47,089 nucleotides of DNA, taken from JAHFIW01 sp035495855. GTDB taxonomy: Bacteria; Patescibacteriota; Patescibacteriia; SG8-24. The notes under the pieces are model-generated. The model saw only the letters and a list, made by a program, of their open reading frames with translations, was not told the origin of the DNA and made no database searches. Numbering within the stretch: position 1 is the stretch's first letter; each line of letters begins with the position of its first letter. Positions 1 to 7,675 of the stretch are shown here, piece by piece. The DNA is taken from NCBI GenBank assembly GCA_035495855.1, contig DATJFD010000035.1:1-47089 (forward strand), given 5' to 3'. Made by a program: the position numbers and the translations under genes.

Positions 1-1
1 C

Positions 2-193
2 TCGCTCATGCGCATGTTCCAGCGCCTGGCGGAGATCCCGGTGATGCTCCTGGCCTCGTGGCTCGCGGCGCGCGACATCGCCTGGGTGTTCGTCCTTTTC
101 GCCGGCCTGAACGCGCTCCTGCTCCTCGCGCCGTTCCCGCCGCTCGCGGTCATCCGGAAGGCCAAGGAAAAACTCCCGCCGCATCTTCGTTGA
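2..193 (+). CDS. C-terminal end of an integral membrane protein (partial)
   Basis: The reading frame is open from the window edge to a TGA at 191-193, so only about 63 C-terminal residues are seen. They contain two hydrophobic stretches (EIPVMLLASWLA and WVFVLFAGLNALLLLAPF) and end in a short basic tail (IRKAKEKLPPHLR), as expected for the last membrane segments and cytoplasmic tail of a transporter-like protein. The family cannot be named from this fragment; a major-facilitator-type transporter is one possibility. An ATG at position 8 lies inside the protein and is unlikely to be the start. A T-run at 205-210 follows the stop, but I see no clean terminator hairpin. Confidence 0.6.
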   Translation, partial: SLMRMFQRLAEIPVMLLASWLAARDIAWVFVLFAGLNALLLLAPFPPLAVIRKAKEKLPPHLR

Positions 194-224
194 AGGTGCG
201 GTCTTTTTTGTGCCGACAAGAATG

Positions 225-436
225 GGTCCCGCGGGTCCTGTCGGGGGTAACCACCCCGTCAGTGCTCGGGACGAGCCCTGCGCGCTGCCGGGGTCCCCGT
301 TACCCCCGCCACCCGCGGTTCGTTCACCGGACGCCGGGCGTGCTATGAACGGTGGAAATCCGGCCCTCAATGGAAAACGTCCCAGTCTCGACCCGGCCGG
401 ATTTCTCGAAGGATCTCTTAACTCTGCTTCGACGGA
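225..436. repeat. Structured intergenic element, copy A
   Basis: This stretch aligns base by base with 23502-23713. Shared blocks in order are CCCGCGGGTCCTGTC, GTGCTCG, CCCTGCGCGC, GGGGTCCCC, GCCACCCGCGG, GGAAATCCGGCCC, GGCCGGATTTCTCG and a final GCTTCGA followed by GG. Within the copy CCGCGGGT (229-236) can pair with ACCCGCGG (311-318), enclosing smaller hairpins. GAAATCCGGCC (355-365) pairs with GGCCGGATTTC (395-405). No frame codes for a plausible protein. It is either a structured RNA or a dispersed repeat; no known family was recognised. Confidence 0.65.
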
Positions 437-523
437 ACCGCACCATCGAAGGCTCCTCTAAGATCCTGCGAGAAATCCGGCCCGGTGAGATGAGGCGGCG
501 CTTCATACTCGAGGCCGGATTTC
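393..523. repeat. Nested inverted repeats at the 3' end of copy A
   Basis: GGCCGGATTTCTCGAAGGAT (395-414) is followed by an inverted near-copy ending at about 485, with CTTCGA and TCGAAG paired at the centre. GAAATCCGGCC (472-482) can also pair with GGCCGGATTTC (513-523). The same hairpin arm therefore occurs four times in alternating orientation over 170 bp, allowing mutually exclusive folds. The second copy of the element lacks this extension. Confidence 0.6.
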
Positions 524-690
524 TTTGTTGTCCAAAAACCTCCGGGAAACATCGGGCCGAGCGCGGAGGCCGCGCCGGGGCGTCCCGCGTCCGCCGTTCG
601 GTCCCCGCCAGGCGGACCGCGGCGGACCGGGATGCCCCAGGCAGGCCGGCTCTTCGCGCCGCGCCCTCTTTCCTACAAGAGATAAAGAAG
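524..690. other. Non-coding GC-rich spacer
   Basis: No credible reading frame is seen here. The DNA is very GC-rich, with CGCGG and GCGGAC motifs that could form several local stems. It ends in a short AT-richer stretch that holds the promoter of the nuclease gene starting at 710. Confidence 0.4.
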
Positions 691-699
691 TGCTAATCT
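691..699 (+). promoter_or_regulatory. Extended -10 promoter (TGC TAATCT)
   Basis: TGC plus TAATCT ends 10 nt before the ATG at 710. This puts the transcription start at about 706 and leaves almost no 5' leader. No clear -35 box is seen. Confidence 0.5.
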
Positions 700-709
700 G
701 TAGCCAGTT

Positions 710-2182
710 ATGTCCCCGCGCAAGCCGATACTGTCCCGCAAGGCGCCCCAGCGCATCACCGGCAGCATGTTCTATAAGTACGACGCCTGTCCGCACTGGC
801 TGTATTTCGACGCGCACGGCGACCCGAAAAAGATGACGAAGCGCACGGCCTTCGCCGAGATGCTGCTCGAGGGCGGCCGTCTCCATGAGAAGGACCTCAT
901 CGCCGGCATGGCCTTCGAGGAAGTGAAGGCCCGCGGTCTCGAGGCCCGCGCCAAGGCGACGCTCAAGCTCATGCGCGAGGGCGTCGAACGCATCTACCAC
1001 GGCGTGCTCATGGACGACGAGTTCGTCGGCGAGCCGGACCTGCTCGAACGCAGCGATCACGCCGGCTCGGCCTTCGGCCCGTACCACTACGTCGCCGTCG
1101 ACATCAAGAGCGCCGAACGGCTGTCGGACTCGCACAAGTACCAGCTGGCCTGCTACGGCGAGCTCCTTGAGCGCGCGCAAGGAGTGCGTCCCGTCGACGG
1201 CTTCATCCTCAACGCTTCGGGCGTGCGCGTCGGCTTCCCGCTCGCGGAGTTCATGCAGCAGTTCCGCGAAGCGGTCGAGGAGGTGCGCAAGTGCCTTGCC
1301 GGCGACCCGCCCCCGCCGCACGTCTCTTCCGGCTGCAAGCAGTCTCCCTGGTTCAAGGAATGCGTCGCCTTCGCCGAGGAGCGCGACGACATCGCCCTCC
1401 TCTACAACGTGAAGAAGAAGGTCGTGCGCGCGCTGCGCGAGCACGGCGTGCGCACCGTGCACGACGCCGCGAAGCTCGAGATCGACGAGCTGCACGGCAA
1501 GGACCCGTCGTTCAAGCGAGCGCTGCTCGAGCGCATCAAGCTCCAGGCGACCGCCCTCATCGAGCACAAGGACTTCGTCCGCAGGCGTTTCGAGCTGCCC
1601 GCCGCCCCGCTCGAGCTCTTCTTCGACATCGAGGGAGACCCGCTCGAAGAGGTCGAATACCTTTTCGGGTTCCTCGTCCGCCGCGGCGACCTCGAGCATT
1701 ACGAGTACCAGCTGGCCGAACGGCCCGAGCAGGAAGGGGAGATGTGGGCCAAGTTCCTGGAATGGATCGACGCGCTCGAGGACGATTATGTCGTCTATCA
1801 CTACGGCAGTTACGAAATGACGCGGCTCGGCATGCTGGAACGGCGCCACGGCGGCTCGGCCGAGCTCGACCGCTTCCGCGACCGCATGGTCGACCTCAAC
1901 GAGATCGTGAAGGACTCGCTCGTCTTCCCGCTGTACTTCTACAGCATCAAGGACATAGGCAATTACATCGACTACAAGCGTTCGGACACCATCAAGGGCG
2001 GCGGCGAATCCGTGGCGTTCTACGAGGAATGGCTGAAGTCCGGCGACCGCAAGAAGCTCGACGACATCATCGAGTACAACAAGGACGACGTCCTCGCCAC
2101 GCGCTGGCTGAAGGATTGGCTCGCGCATCGGCTGCTCGAACACGAGGCAGAGCTCGGTGAAAGTGGAAAGAGGAAAGTTTAA
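710..2182 (+). CDS. TM0106-family RecB-like putative nuclease
   Basis: A 490-residue protein with the two-part layout of the TM0106 family. The N-terminal half has a RecB-type PD-(D/E)XK nuclease core: EPDLLER around residue 107, then VAVDIKSAERL about 20 residues on, then HKYQLACYGELL. The C-terminal half is an RNase H/DnaQ-like exonuclease fold starting at FFDIEGDP (about residue 305) and continuing through YLFGFLV, VYHYGSYE and the late acidic motif IIEYNKDDVLATRWL. Both catalytic sites appear intact, so it may process DNA ends; the family's substrate is not settled. The last codons (GESGKRKV) are encoded by a purine-rich short-unit repeat that runs into the intergenic region. It is probably leaderless and is followed by a terminator. 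Confidence 0.8.
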   Translation: MSPRKPILSRKAPQRITGSMFYKYDACPHWLYFDAHGDPKKMTKRTAFAEMLLEGGRLHEKDLIAGMAFEEVKARGLEARAKATLKLMREGVERIYHGVLMDDEFVGEPDLLERSDHAGSAFGPYHYVAVDIKSAERLSDSHKYQLACYGELLERAQGVRPVDGFILNASGVRVGFPLAEFMQQFREAVEEVRKCLAGDPPPPHVSSGCKQSPWFKECVAFAEERDDIALLYNVKKKVVRALREHGVRTVHDAAKLEIDELHGKDPSFKRALLERIKLQATALIEHKDFVRRRFELPAAPLELFFDIEGDPLEEVEYLFGFLVRRGDLEHYEYQLAERPEQEGEMWAKFLEWIDALEDDYVVYHYGSYEMTRLGMLERRHGGSAELDRFRDRMVDLNEIVKDSLVFPLYFYSIKDIGNYIDYKRSDTIKGGGESVAFYEEWLKSGDRKKLDDIIEYNKDDVLATRWLKDWLAHRLLEHEAELGESGKRKV

Positions 2183-2197
2183 CGTGGAGAGCGGAAA
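2156..2197. repeat. Short-unit purine arm (AAAGTGGAAAGAGG type)
   Basis: Imperfect copies of a GTGGAAAG-like word span the last codons of the nuclease gene and its stop, running up to the terminator stem. There is no matching pyrimidine arm on the far side. Confidence 0.5.
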
Positions 2198-2222
2198 AAC
2201 CGGCCTTGGGGGCCGGTTTTTT
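2195..2222. terminator. Bidirectional intrinsic terminator
   Basis: AAAAACCGGCC and GGCCGGTTTTTT form a stem with a short TTGGG-type loop between two convergent genes. T-runs are available in both directions. Confidence 0.85.
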
Positions 2223-2235
2223 GACGATATCTTTT

Positions 2236-4068
2236 TTAGCCGCCGAACAGTCGTTTGTACCACGGCTTCTTTTTGGCGGGCTGCTGCTGGGGCTGCTGCT
2301 GCGGCGCGGCCTCCTGGCGGGACGGCCCCGCGGCGTCGAGCTGCCGTCGCGCCGCGTCCATCTGCGAGCGTTCCATCGCCGCGGCCTCGTTGCGCTTCTC
2401 GCCTTCGAGCTGCTGCCATTGGTCGGTGATCTCCCGCAGCCGTTCGCCCATCTTCTCGATCCCCGACAGGCGCCCGGCCTTCAGTTCGGCGTTCTTCTCC
2501 ATCATCGCCGCCTGGTCGATGATGTCCTTCGGCGATTCGCCCTGGGCCATGCGCTGCGACACGTAGTCCATGGCCTCGCGGCTTCCCATCAGGGCGTTGC
2601 TGCGGCCCCTGCCGGGCATCGACGCCCTGGCGATGGACTGCACCTGCCGCTGCCAGTCGATGATGTTGCGCTGCACCGCGAGCTGCTCGGCCGCCTGGGA
2701 AGCAGACATGCCGAGGTCCTTCTGCGTCTCGGCCATGTCCGACTGCGCCACCTGGTACTCGCGCGAGAGCGAGAAGATCTTCCAGTCGCGGATCAGTTTG
2801 TCGACGCCCTTCTCGCCGCCGAGCTGGGCCATCTCCATGATCGCGCGCCCGTCGACGTTCATCATCACGTCCGCGCGCCCGTCGATGCGCTTGTTGCCGG
2901 CCGCGCCCGCGGCCTTGAGCGCCTCGAGCCGCGCGATCTCCGCGCGGGCGTCGCCGACCTCCTTCTCCCAGGTGCGCATCTGCATGTCCTTCTGCTCCTC
3001 GGCCTGTCGCGCCGCGCGCGCCTCGGGAGCCTCGCCCTTGATCTCGATCATCGCGCCGGAGATGTCGTCCGGCTTGCGGCCCGTGTCGTAGGCGGCCTCG
3101 GCGATCTGCTCCATGGTCTTGCCGGAAGCGAGCAGCTCCTGCAGCTCCGCGTCGTTCAGGTTGTCGTGCACGCCGTCGGAGGTGATCATCAGCTTCTGGC
3201 CGGGCTCGACGCGGACGGAGAAGACGTTGTCCTTGGTGACGCCGCCGGTCCCGATGGCGTTGAACAGCGTGTTCTTGGCGGAGCGCGTGTCGCGCATGCC
3301 GAAGTTCGCCCCGAGCTTCTGGAGGTCGGGAGGCAGCTGGCTGATGTCGTCCGTGTCCATGACCAGGTCGTACTGCTCGCGGGAGATCTGGCCCATGCGG
3401 TGGAGATAGCCGACCACGTTCTCGTCGATGGTCAGCTTGCGGAGCGTCTTGGTCTTCTCATCGAAGAGATAGACGCGGCTGTCGCCCACGTGCCCGATGA
3501 CCGCTTCCTGCGAGCCGTCGGGATTGTCGACGAGCGCGACCATGTCCGCGGTCGTGCCCATCTGTTTCAGCTCCTTCTTGCGCGCGTCGTCGCCGCTGGC
3601 CGATGCCGCGTCGCGGTACGCCTTCACGTCCGCGTCCGCTTCCTGCATCGCCTTGAGCATATGCTCCTTGGTCTGCTCGACGGTGAGGCCCGGAGGCATT
3701 TCCGCCATGCGTTCGCTCAGGCGCGCCGAAGCGAGACGGCTCGCCACCACGCCGGTGCCGCCGCCTTCGCGGCCGCCCGAGATGCCGTCGAGCACGCCGA
3801 AGACCTTCTTGTCCTTGAGCTGGTCCGCGACCTTCAGTTCGCGCTCGCGCGCCTGGCGCACGGCCTCGGAATCCGCCGCGGAATCCTTGGTGTGCATCTC
3901 CGGCGGTTTGACCGCCTCCTCGCGCAGACGGATGACGTCGCCGAGCGCGGCGTCCTCGTTGCGGCCGGGATGGTCCTTGGACGCCCGGCTGTCGATCTTC
4001 GCCTCGGGGAGCGTGGACTCCTTGTTCTCGCGCGCGTCGCCTCGATACCCGTACTGTTCTCGGGACAT
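2236..4068 (-). CDS. PP2C-type Ser/Thr protein phosphatase with long C-terminal helical region
   Basis: 610 residues. The first roughly 330 form a PPM/PP2C domain with its metal-binding motifs: HPGRNEDAAL near the N-terminus, FGVLDGISGG, GTTADMVALV, VIGHVGDSRVYLF, LMITSDGVHDNL and the final KPDDISGAMIEI. The key Asp/Gly pairs are present, so it should be an active Mn/Mg-dependent phosphatase. Residues of about 350-590 are charged and helix-forming, probably coiled coil, then Gln/Pro-rich, ending in a basic KKKPWYKRLFGG tail. No signal peptide or membrane segment is seen. It is a single gene with its own promoter, divergent from pgi. A partner kinase is not in the window; a second, degenerate PP2C-like protein lies at 24.8-27.1 kb. 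Confidence 0.85.
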   Translation of the reverse strand: MSREQYGYRGDARENKESTLPEAKIDSRASKDHPGRNEDAALGDVIRLREEAVKPPEMHTKDSAADSEAVRQARERELKVADQLKDKKVFGVLDGISGGREGGGTGVVASRLASARLSERMAEMPPGLTVEQTKEHMLKAMQEADADVKAYRDAASASGDDARKKELKQMGTTADMVALVDNPDGSQEAVIGHVGDSRVYLFDEKTKTLRKLTIDENVVGYLHRMGQISREQYDLVMDTDDISQLPPDLQKLGANFGMRDTRSAKNTLFNAIGTGGVTKDNVFSVRVEPGQKLMITSDGVHDNLNDAELQELLASGKTMEQIAEAAYDTGRKPDDISGAMIEIKGEAPEARAARQAEEQKDMQMRTWEKEVGDARAEIARLEALKAAGAAGNKRIDGRADVMMNVDGRAIMEMAQLGGEKGVDKLIRDWKIFSLSREYQVAQSDMAETQKDLGMSASQAAEQLAVQRNIIDWQRQVQSIARASMPGRGRSNALMGSREAMDYVSQRMAQGESPKDIIDQAAMMEKNAELKAGRLSGIEKMGERLREITDQWQQLEGEKRNEAAAMERSQMDAARRQLDAAGPSRQEAAPQQQPQQQPAKKKPWYKRLFGG

Positions 4069-4092
4069 AGGGACAAGGTGAATATCCCTTTG

Positions 4093-4121
4093 AGTTTAGC
4101 GGATTTTCACCTTTTTTTCAA
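4093..4121 (-). promoter_or_regulatory. Promoter of the PP2C gene
   Basis: On the minus strand TTGAAA (4116-4121) and TAAACT (4093-4098) are separated by 17 bp, about 25 bp upstream of the start codon. Confidence 0.65.
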
Positions 4122-4156
4122 GCGGCCGCGCGTTGCCTGCCGGTTCCTGACCCGCA

Positions 4157-4165
4157 TGCTATACT
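4157..4165 (+). promoter_or_regulatory. Extended -10 promoter of pgi
   Basis: TGC plus TATACT at 4157-4165, with the start codon 32 bp downstream. The -35 region is weak, which fits an extended -10 promoter. Confidence 0.55.
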
Positions 4166-4197
4166 GCATGCCGTAAACCGCTCACGCATCCCGCGTT

Positions 4198-5526
4198 ATG
4201 CCGAAAGGATCGCCCGTCTCCTACGATCACGCCCTGATGTGGTCTTCGCGCGCCAGCGCTGGCGCCGCGGACGGCGAACGCGAGGCGCTCGCGAGGTCGC
4301 TCGGCCCGGTGAAGGCCAAGCTCATGGAGGACTGGCGCTCGGGCCGCGTCGGTTTCTTCTCCATCCCGGAACTGAAGGACGACCTGGCGGGCCTCAGGCG
4401 CGCGGCCGCGGACGTATCCAAGAAGTTCGACGACCTCATCGTCATCGGCATCGGCGGCTCCGACCTCGGCGCCCGAGCGCTCATCCGCGCCCTCGGCCGC
4501 GGGAAGGGGATGCGCGTGCATTTCATCGGCGCCAATACCGACCCCGACGAGATCGCCGCGCTGCTCGACCGCGTCGATCTGCGCAAGGCGGCCCTCAACG
4601 TCATCTCCAAGTCCGGCGACACCATCGAGCCGATGAGCGCCTTCGTGCTGTTGCGGGACCGGCTCGTCCGCAAGGTCGGCCTCGCCAAGCACCGCAAGCA
4701 CGTCATCGCCACGACCGACCCGAAGTCGGGCACGCTGCGCCAGATCGCCGACCGTGAGGGTTACCGCACGCTGCCCGTTCCCGGCAAGATCGGCGGACGG
4801 TTCTCCGCGCTCACCACCGTCGGCCTTTTCCCCGCGGCCTGCGCCGGCATCGACGCTGCCGCGCTCGTGGCCGGCTGCAAGGAGGAACGCGAGGCCTTCG
4901 CCAAGACGGACGCCGGCGCCTCCGCCCCGCTGCTCTTCGCCGGGCTCCATCATGACGCCTATGTCCGCCGCGCCCAGCGCATCGACGTGCTCATGCCTTA
5001 CGCCGACGGCCTGAAGGAGTTCGGCGCCTGGTTCCGCCAGCTGTGGGCCGAGAGCCTCGGCAAGAAGACCAGCCGCAGCGGCATGGTCGTCCATCACGGC
5101 ATGACGCCGATCGCCGCGCTCGGCGCCACGGACCAGCACTCGCAGGTCCAACTCTACAACGAAGGCCCGGCCGACAAGATCGTGACCTTCATCGAGGTCG
5201 ACGCCTTCCGCAAGGACTTCGCGGTGCCGAACCCGTACCCCGACCTCGAGGGCACCGCCTACATGGCCGGCCACCGTTTCACCGAGATCATCCACGCCGA
5301 ACGCGCGGCCACCGCGCTCGCGCTCGCGAGGAACGGCAGGCCGAGCGGCACCATCCATCTGCCTGGCGTCGACGAGCGTTCGGTCGGCGCGCTGATGTGC
5401 TTCTTCATGCTCGCCACCGCCGCGGCGGCGGAACTGCTCGACATCGACGCCTATGACCAGCCGGGCGTCGAAGAGGGGAAGAAGGCGATGTACGCCATGT
5501 TGGGGCGTAAGGGTTATACCTTGTAG
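4198..5526 (+). CDS. pgi: Glucose-6-phosphate isomerase
   Basis: 442 residues, the size of the shorter bacterial isomerases. It interconverts glucose-6-phosphate and fructose-6-phosphate in the cytoplasm. Family motifs are present: LIVIGIGGSDLGARAL (phosphate-binding), NVISKSGDTIEPMSAF (sugar-phosphate isomerase SIS motif), GKIGGRFSALTTVGLFPAA, LWAESLGKK with the catalytic Glu, GATDQHSQVQLYNEGP, and near the end YDQPGVEEGKKAMYAML with the catalytic Lys. Nothing important is missing. The start is the ATG after an extended -10 promoter; no strong Shine-Dalgarno site is seen. It is followed on the same strand by a DUF4015 gene across a short repeat-filled gap. Confidence 0.95.
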   Translation: MPKGSPVSYDHALMWSSRASAGAADGEREALARSLGPVKAKLMEDWRSGRVGFFSIPELKDDLAGLRRAAADVSKKFDDLIVIGIGGSDLGARALIRALGRGKGMRVHFIGANTDPDEIAALLDRVDLRKAALNVISKSGDTIEPMSAFVLLRDRLVRKVGLAKHRKHVIATTDPKSGTLRQIADREGYRTLPVPGKIGGRFSALTTVGLFPAACAGIDAAALVAGCKEEREAFAKTDAGASAPLLFAGLHHDAYVRRAQRIDVLMPYADGLKEFGAWFRQLWAESLGKKTSRSGMVVHHGMTPIAALGATDQHSQVQLYNEGPADKIVTFIEVDAFRKDFAVPNPYPDLEGTAYMAGHRFTEIIHAERAATALALARNGRPSGTIHLPGVDERSVGALMCFFMLATAAAAELLDIDAYDQPGVEEGKKAMYAMLGRKGYTL

Positions 5527-5611
5527 CTGCGAGCTTCGAGCTGCGAACTGGGATCAATTGAGGAACTTCCGATGGCACCCTCGAAGCTCGAAGCTCAAAG
5601 CTCGAAGTTGA
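5526..5611. repeat. Short-unit arms (AAGCTCGAAGCTC type)
   Basis: Left part GCTGCGAGCTTCGAGCTGCG, then GGATCAATTGAGG, then copies of TCGAAGCTC running into the next open reading frame. Similar DNA sits directly before xseA (17303-17368) and mreB (36647-36720). Confidence 0.65.
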
Positions 5612-6885
5612 AACGCACCGATCTTCTCGCCCGCTATGGAGCGCTGATAGCGTTCGCGGCGGCGATCCCCGCGATCGTCTATCTTGCCATGCAACCCGGA
5701 CCGGCGGACCGTTTCCGGCCGCTGTTCATCGCCGAGCGCCCCGGTGCGGCCGCGCTGCGTTCGCGGGAGGGGCCGGCGGGTCCTGCCGGCGCCGTCGCCG
5801 AGTCCGACCACGTGCCGACGCCGGAGTTCGTGAAAGGCATCTACGTGAGCGCGGACACCGCGGCATCGGCCAGGCGTTTCTCCGAGCTCGTCTCGTTCGT
5901 CGATCGCACCGAGCTCAACGCGATGGTCATCGACCTGAAGGACGGGCGCGGCGCGCTTGCCTTCGCGCCGCAGACCGATTCGCTCAAGTCGTTCTCTGCG
6001 GAACGTCCGGGGCTCGGCTCGTTGCCGGACTTCGTGCGGCCGCTCCATGACAAGGGCATCTATCTCATCGCGCGCGTGTTCGTCTTCCAGGACCCGTGGC
6101 TCGTGGCGAAAAAGCCCGGGTACGCCGTGCAGAGGAAGGGCGGCGGCGTCTGGCGCGACCGCCGCGGCACGCCCTGGGTCGATCCCGCCGAGCGCGACGT
6201 CTGGAAATACGACGCCGCGATCGCGCGTGAAGCTTACGCGTCGGGCTTCGACGAAGTGCAGTTCGATTACATCCGCTTCGTGTCCGACGGCGACCTGCGC
6301 GCCGTCGCGTACCCCGCCTACGACGGCAAGACGCCGAAGGCCGAGGTCATCGCCGCCTTCTTCTCGTACCTGGACACGGAACTGCGCGCGAAGCACGGCA
6401 TCCCCATCTCGGCGGACCTGTTCGGCCTGGTCATGGACCAGCACGAGACCGACCTCGGCATCGGCCAGCGGCTGGAGCCCGCGGCGCGCCATTTCGATTT
6501 CGTTTCGCCGATGGTCTATCCTTCGCATTACGCGAAGGGTTACCAGGGGTTCGCCAACCCCGCGGCGCATCCTTATGACGTGGCGCGGCACAGCCTCGTC
6601 GCCGGCTGGCCGGTGCTCGAGAAGCTCGAGGCCGAGGACGCCGCGCTCAAGGAGAAGAACCCCGGGCTCTCGTTGCGCGTCGCGACCATCCGTCCGTGGC
6701 TGCAGGACTTCGATCTCGGCGCGCACTACACCGCGGAGATGGTGAAGGACCAGATGAAGGCCGCCGTCGAAGCCAAGGCCAGCGGCTGGCTGTTCTGGAA
6801 CGCCAAGAACGTCTATACGGCATCGGCCTATGCGCCGGAGCCGGAAGACGCGGGGGCGAGCATCGAAAAAAACGGGACGGAGTGA
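5572..6885 (+). CDS. DUF4015 (putative glycoside hydrolase-like barrel) membrane-anchored protein
   Basis: Up to 437 residues. A hydrophobic N-terminal segment (LIAFAAAIPAIVYLAM) suggests an uncleaved anchor, and the rest matches the DUF4015/GH-like TIM-barrel family: VKGIYVSADTA, NAMVIDLKDGRG, YLIARVFVFQDPWLV, FDEVQFDYIRFVSDG (acidic residues on a strand end), ISADLFGLV, FVSPMVYPSHYAKGY and a final GWLFWNAKN. It probably acts outside the membrane on a glycan; the substrate is unknown. The first residues (MAPSKLEAQSSK) are a translation of the AAGCTCGAA repeat, so the true start may be the TTG at 5608. The gene continues toward a lipoprotein gene 30 bp downstream. Confidence 0.75.
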   Translation: MAPSKLEAQSSKLKRTDLLARYGALIAFAAAIPAIVYLAMQPGPADRFRPLFIAERPGAAALRSREGPAGPAGAVAESDHVPTPEFVKGIYVSADTAASARRFSELVSFVDRTELNAMVIDLKDGRGALAFAPQTDSLKSFSAERPGLGSLPDFVRPLHDKGIYLIARVFVFQDPWLVAKKPGYAVQRKGGGVWRDRRGTPWVDPAERDVWKYDAAIAREAYASGFDEVQFDYIRFVSDGDLRAVAYPAYDGKTPKAEVIAAFFSYLDTELRAKHGIPISADLFGLVMDQHETDLGIGQRLEPAARHFDFVSPMVYPSHYAKGYQGFANPAAHPYDVARHSLVAGWPVLEKLEAEDAALKEKNPGLSLRVATIRPWLQDFDLGAHYTAEMVKDQMKAAVEAKASGWLFWNAKNVYTASAYAPEPEDAGASIEKNGTE

Positions 6886-6891
6886 TAGAAT
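6863..6891 (+). promoter_or_regulatory. Promoter before the cyclophilin gene
   Basis: TCGAAA (6863-6868), 17 bp, then TAGAAT (6886-6891) with an upstream TGA forming an extended -10. It overlaps the end of the preceding gene. Confidence 0.5.
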
Positions 6892-6915
6892 GAACGGACA
6901 GCATACCTATCCATT

Positions 6916-7617
6916 ATGACCTCACGTCACCTCATCGTTATGTCGACCATTGCAGCGAGCCTTTTCCTCATGGGCGCCGGTTGCGGCAAGGGAGAGGTCG
7001 CCATCCCGGCGGACCAGGCCAACGGCGAATCAGCATTGTCGTCCGCGCAGGGCATCAGCTTCCGCGCGCCCGCGGACGGCGAGCCCGCGCCGGCGCCTTC
7101 GGCGGCCACGTCGGGCGAAGGAGCCAGGACGGCGCCGATGGTGCGCCCGACGAAGTTCCCCGGCGTGCTGCCGGCGGCAGAGATCCACGGCAAGCAGGTC
7201 CGCCTGAAGACGGACAAGGGCCTCATCGTCTTCGAGCTCCTCGACGCCGAAGCGCCGAAGACGGTCTCCAACTTCGTGGCCCTCGCCAAGAGCGGCTTCT
7301 ATGACGGCCTGACGTTCCACCGCGTCGTGCCCGGCTTCGTGATCCAGGGCGGCGACCCCGAGGGCACCGGCATGGGCGGTCCCGGCTACAAGTTCGAGGA
7401 CGAGCCCGTCCGCCTCGAGTACGATGCCGGCATCGTGGCGATGGCCAACGCCGGACCGAACACCAACGGCAGCCAGTTCTTCATCATGCTCGAAGACAAT
7501 CCGTCGCTGCCGAAGCAATACACCATCTTCGGCCGCGTGACCCAGGGGCTGGACGTCGTTCGCTCCATCGCCGTGGGCGACCACATGACCACCGTGACCG
7601 TCGAGGACAAGAAATGA
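6916..7617 (+). CDS. Cyclophilin-type peptidyl-prolyl isomerase, lipoprotein
   Basis: 233 residues. It starts with a lipoprotein signal: MTSRH, a hydrophobic stretch and a lipobox ending LMGAGC with the acylated Cys at about residue 23. A low-complexity Ala/Pro/Gly linker follows to about residue 90. The rest is a cyclophilin domain with IVFELLDAEAPKTVSNFVAL, FYDGLTFHRVVPGFVIQGGD (catalytic Arg in FHRV), GSQFFIML and the closing FGRVTQGLDVV. It should fold exported proteins at the outer face of the membrane by isomerising Xaa-Pro bonds. All active-site segments appear intact. Confidence 0.92.
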   Translation: MTSRHLIVMSTIAASLFLMGAGCGKGEVAIPADQANGESALSSAQGISFRAPADGEPAPAPSAATSGEGARTAPMVRPTKFPGVLPAAEIHGKQVRLKTDKGLIVFELLDAEAPKTVSNFVALAKSGFYDGLTFHRVVPGFVIQGGDPEGTGMGGPGYKFEDEPVRLEYDAGIVAMANAGPNTNGSQFFIMLEDNPSLPKQYTIFGRVTQGLDVVRSIAVGDHMTTVTVEDKK

Positions 7618-7636
7618 TCCCGGAGTGAGTCCGGCC

Positions 7637-7675
7637 GATCCTCTCGACTTTCGACTCTCCACTTTCCACTCCCGC
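7637..7675. repeat. Short-unit pyrimidine arm (CTTTCGACTCTC type)
   Basis: Tandem variants of CTCTCGACTTTCGACTCTCC end exactly at the start codon of the kinase-like gene. Related words occur at 33677-33752 and, as the complement, at 42349-42380. Confidence 0.65.

Noticed and set aside
503..2419. 638-codon minus-strand open frame
   Set aside because: It lies opposite a clear TM0106-family gene, has a composition typical of antisense frames in GC-rich DNA (many Val, Leu, Glu, Arg runs) and no recognisable domain.
2206..4176. 656-codon plus-strand open frame
   Set aside because: Antisense shadow of the PP2C gene, with His/Leu/Arg-rich low-complexity translation.
7625..7675. Earlier ATG for the kinase-like protein
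   Set aside because: The added residues are a translation of the pyrimidine repeat, and the ATG at 7676 begins the conserved protein.
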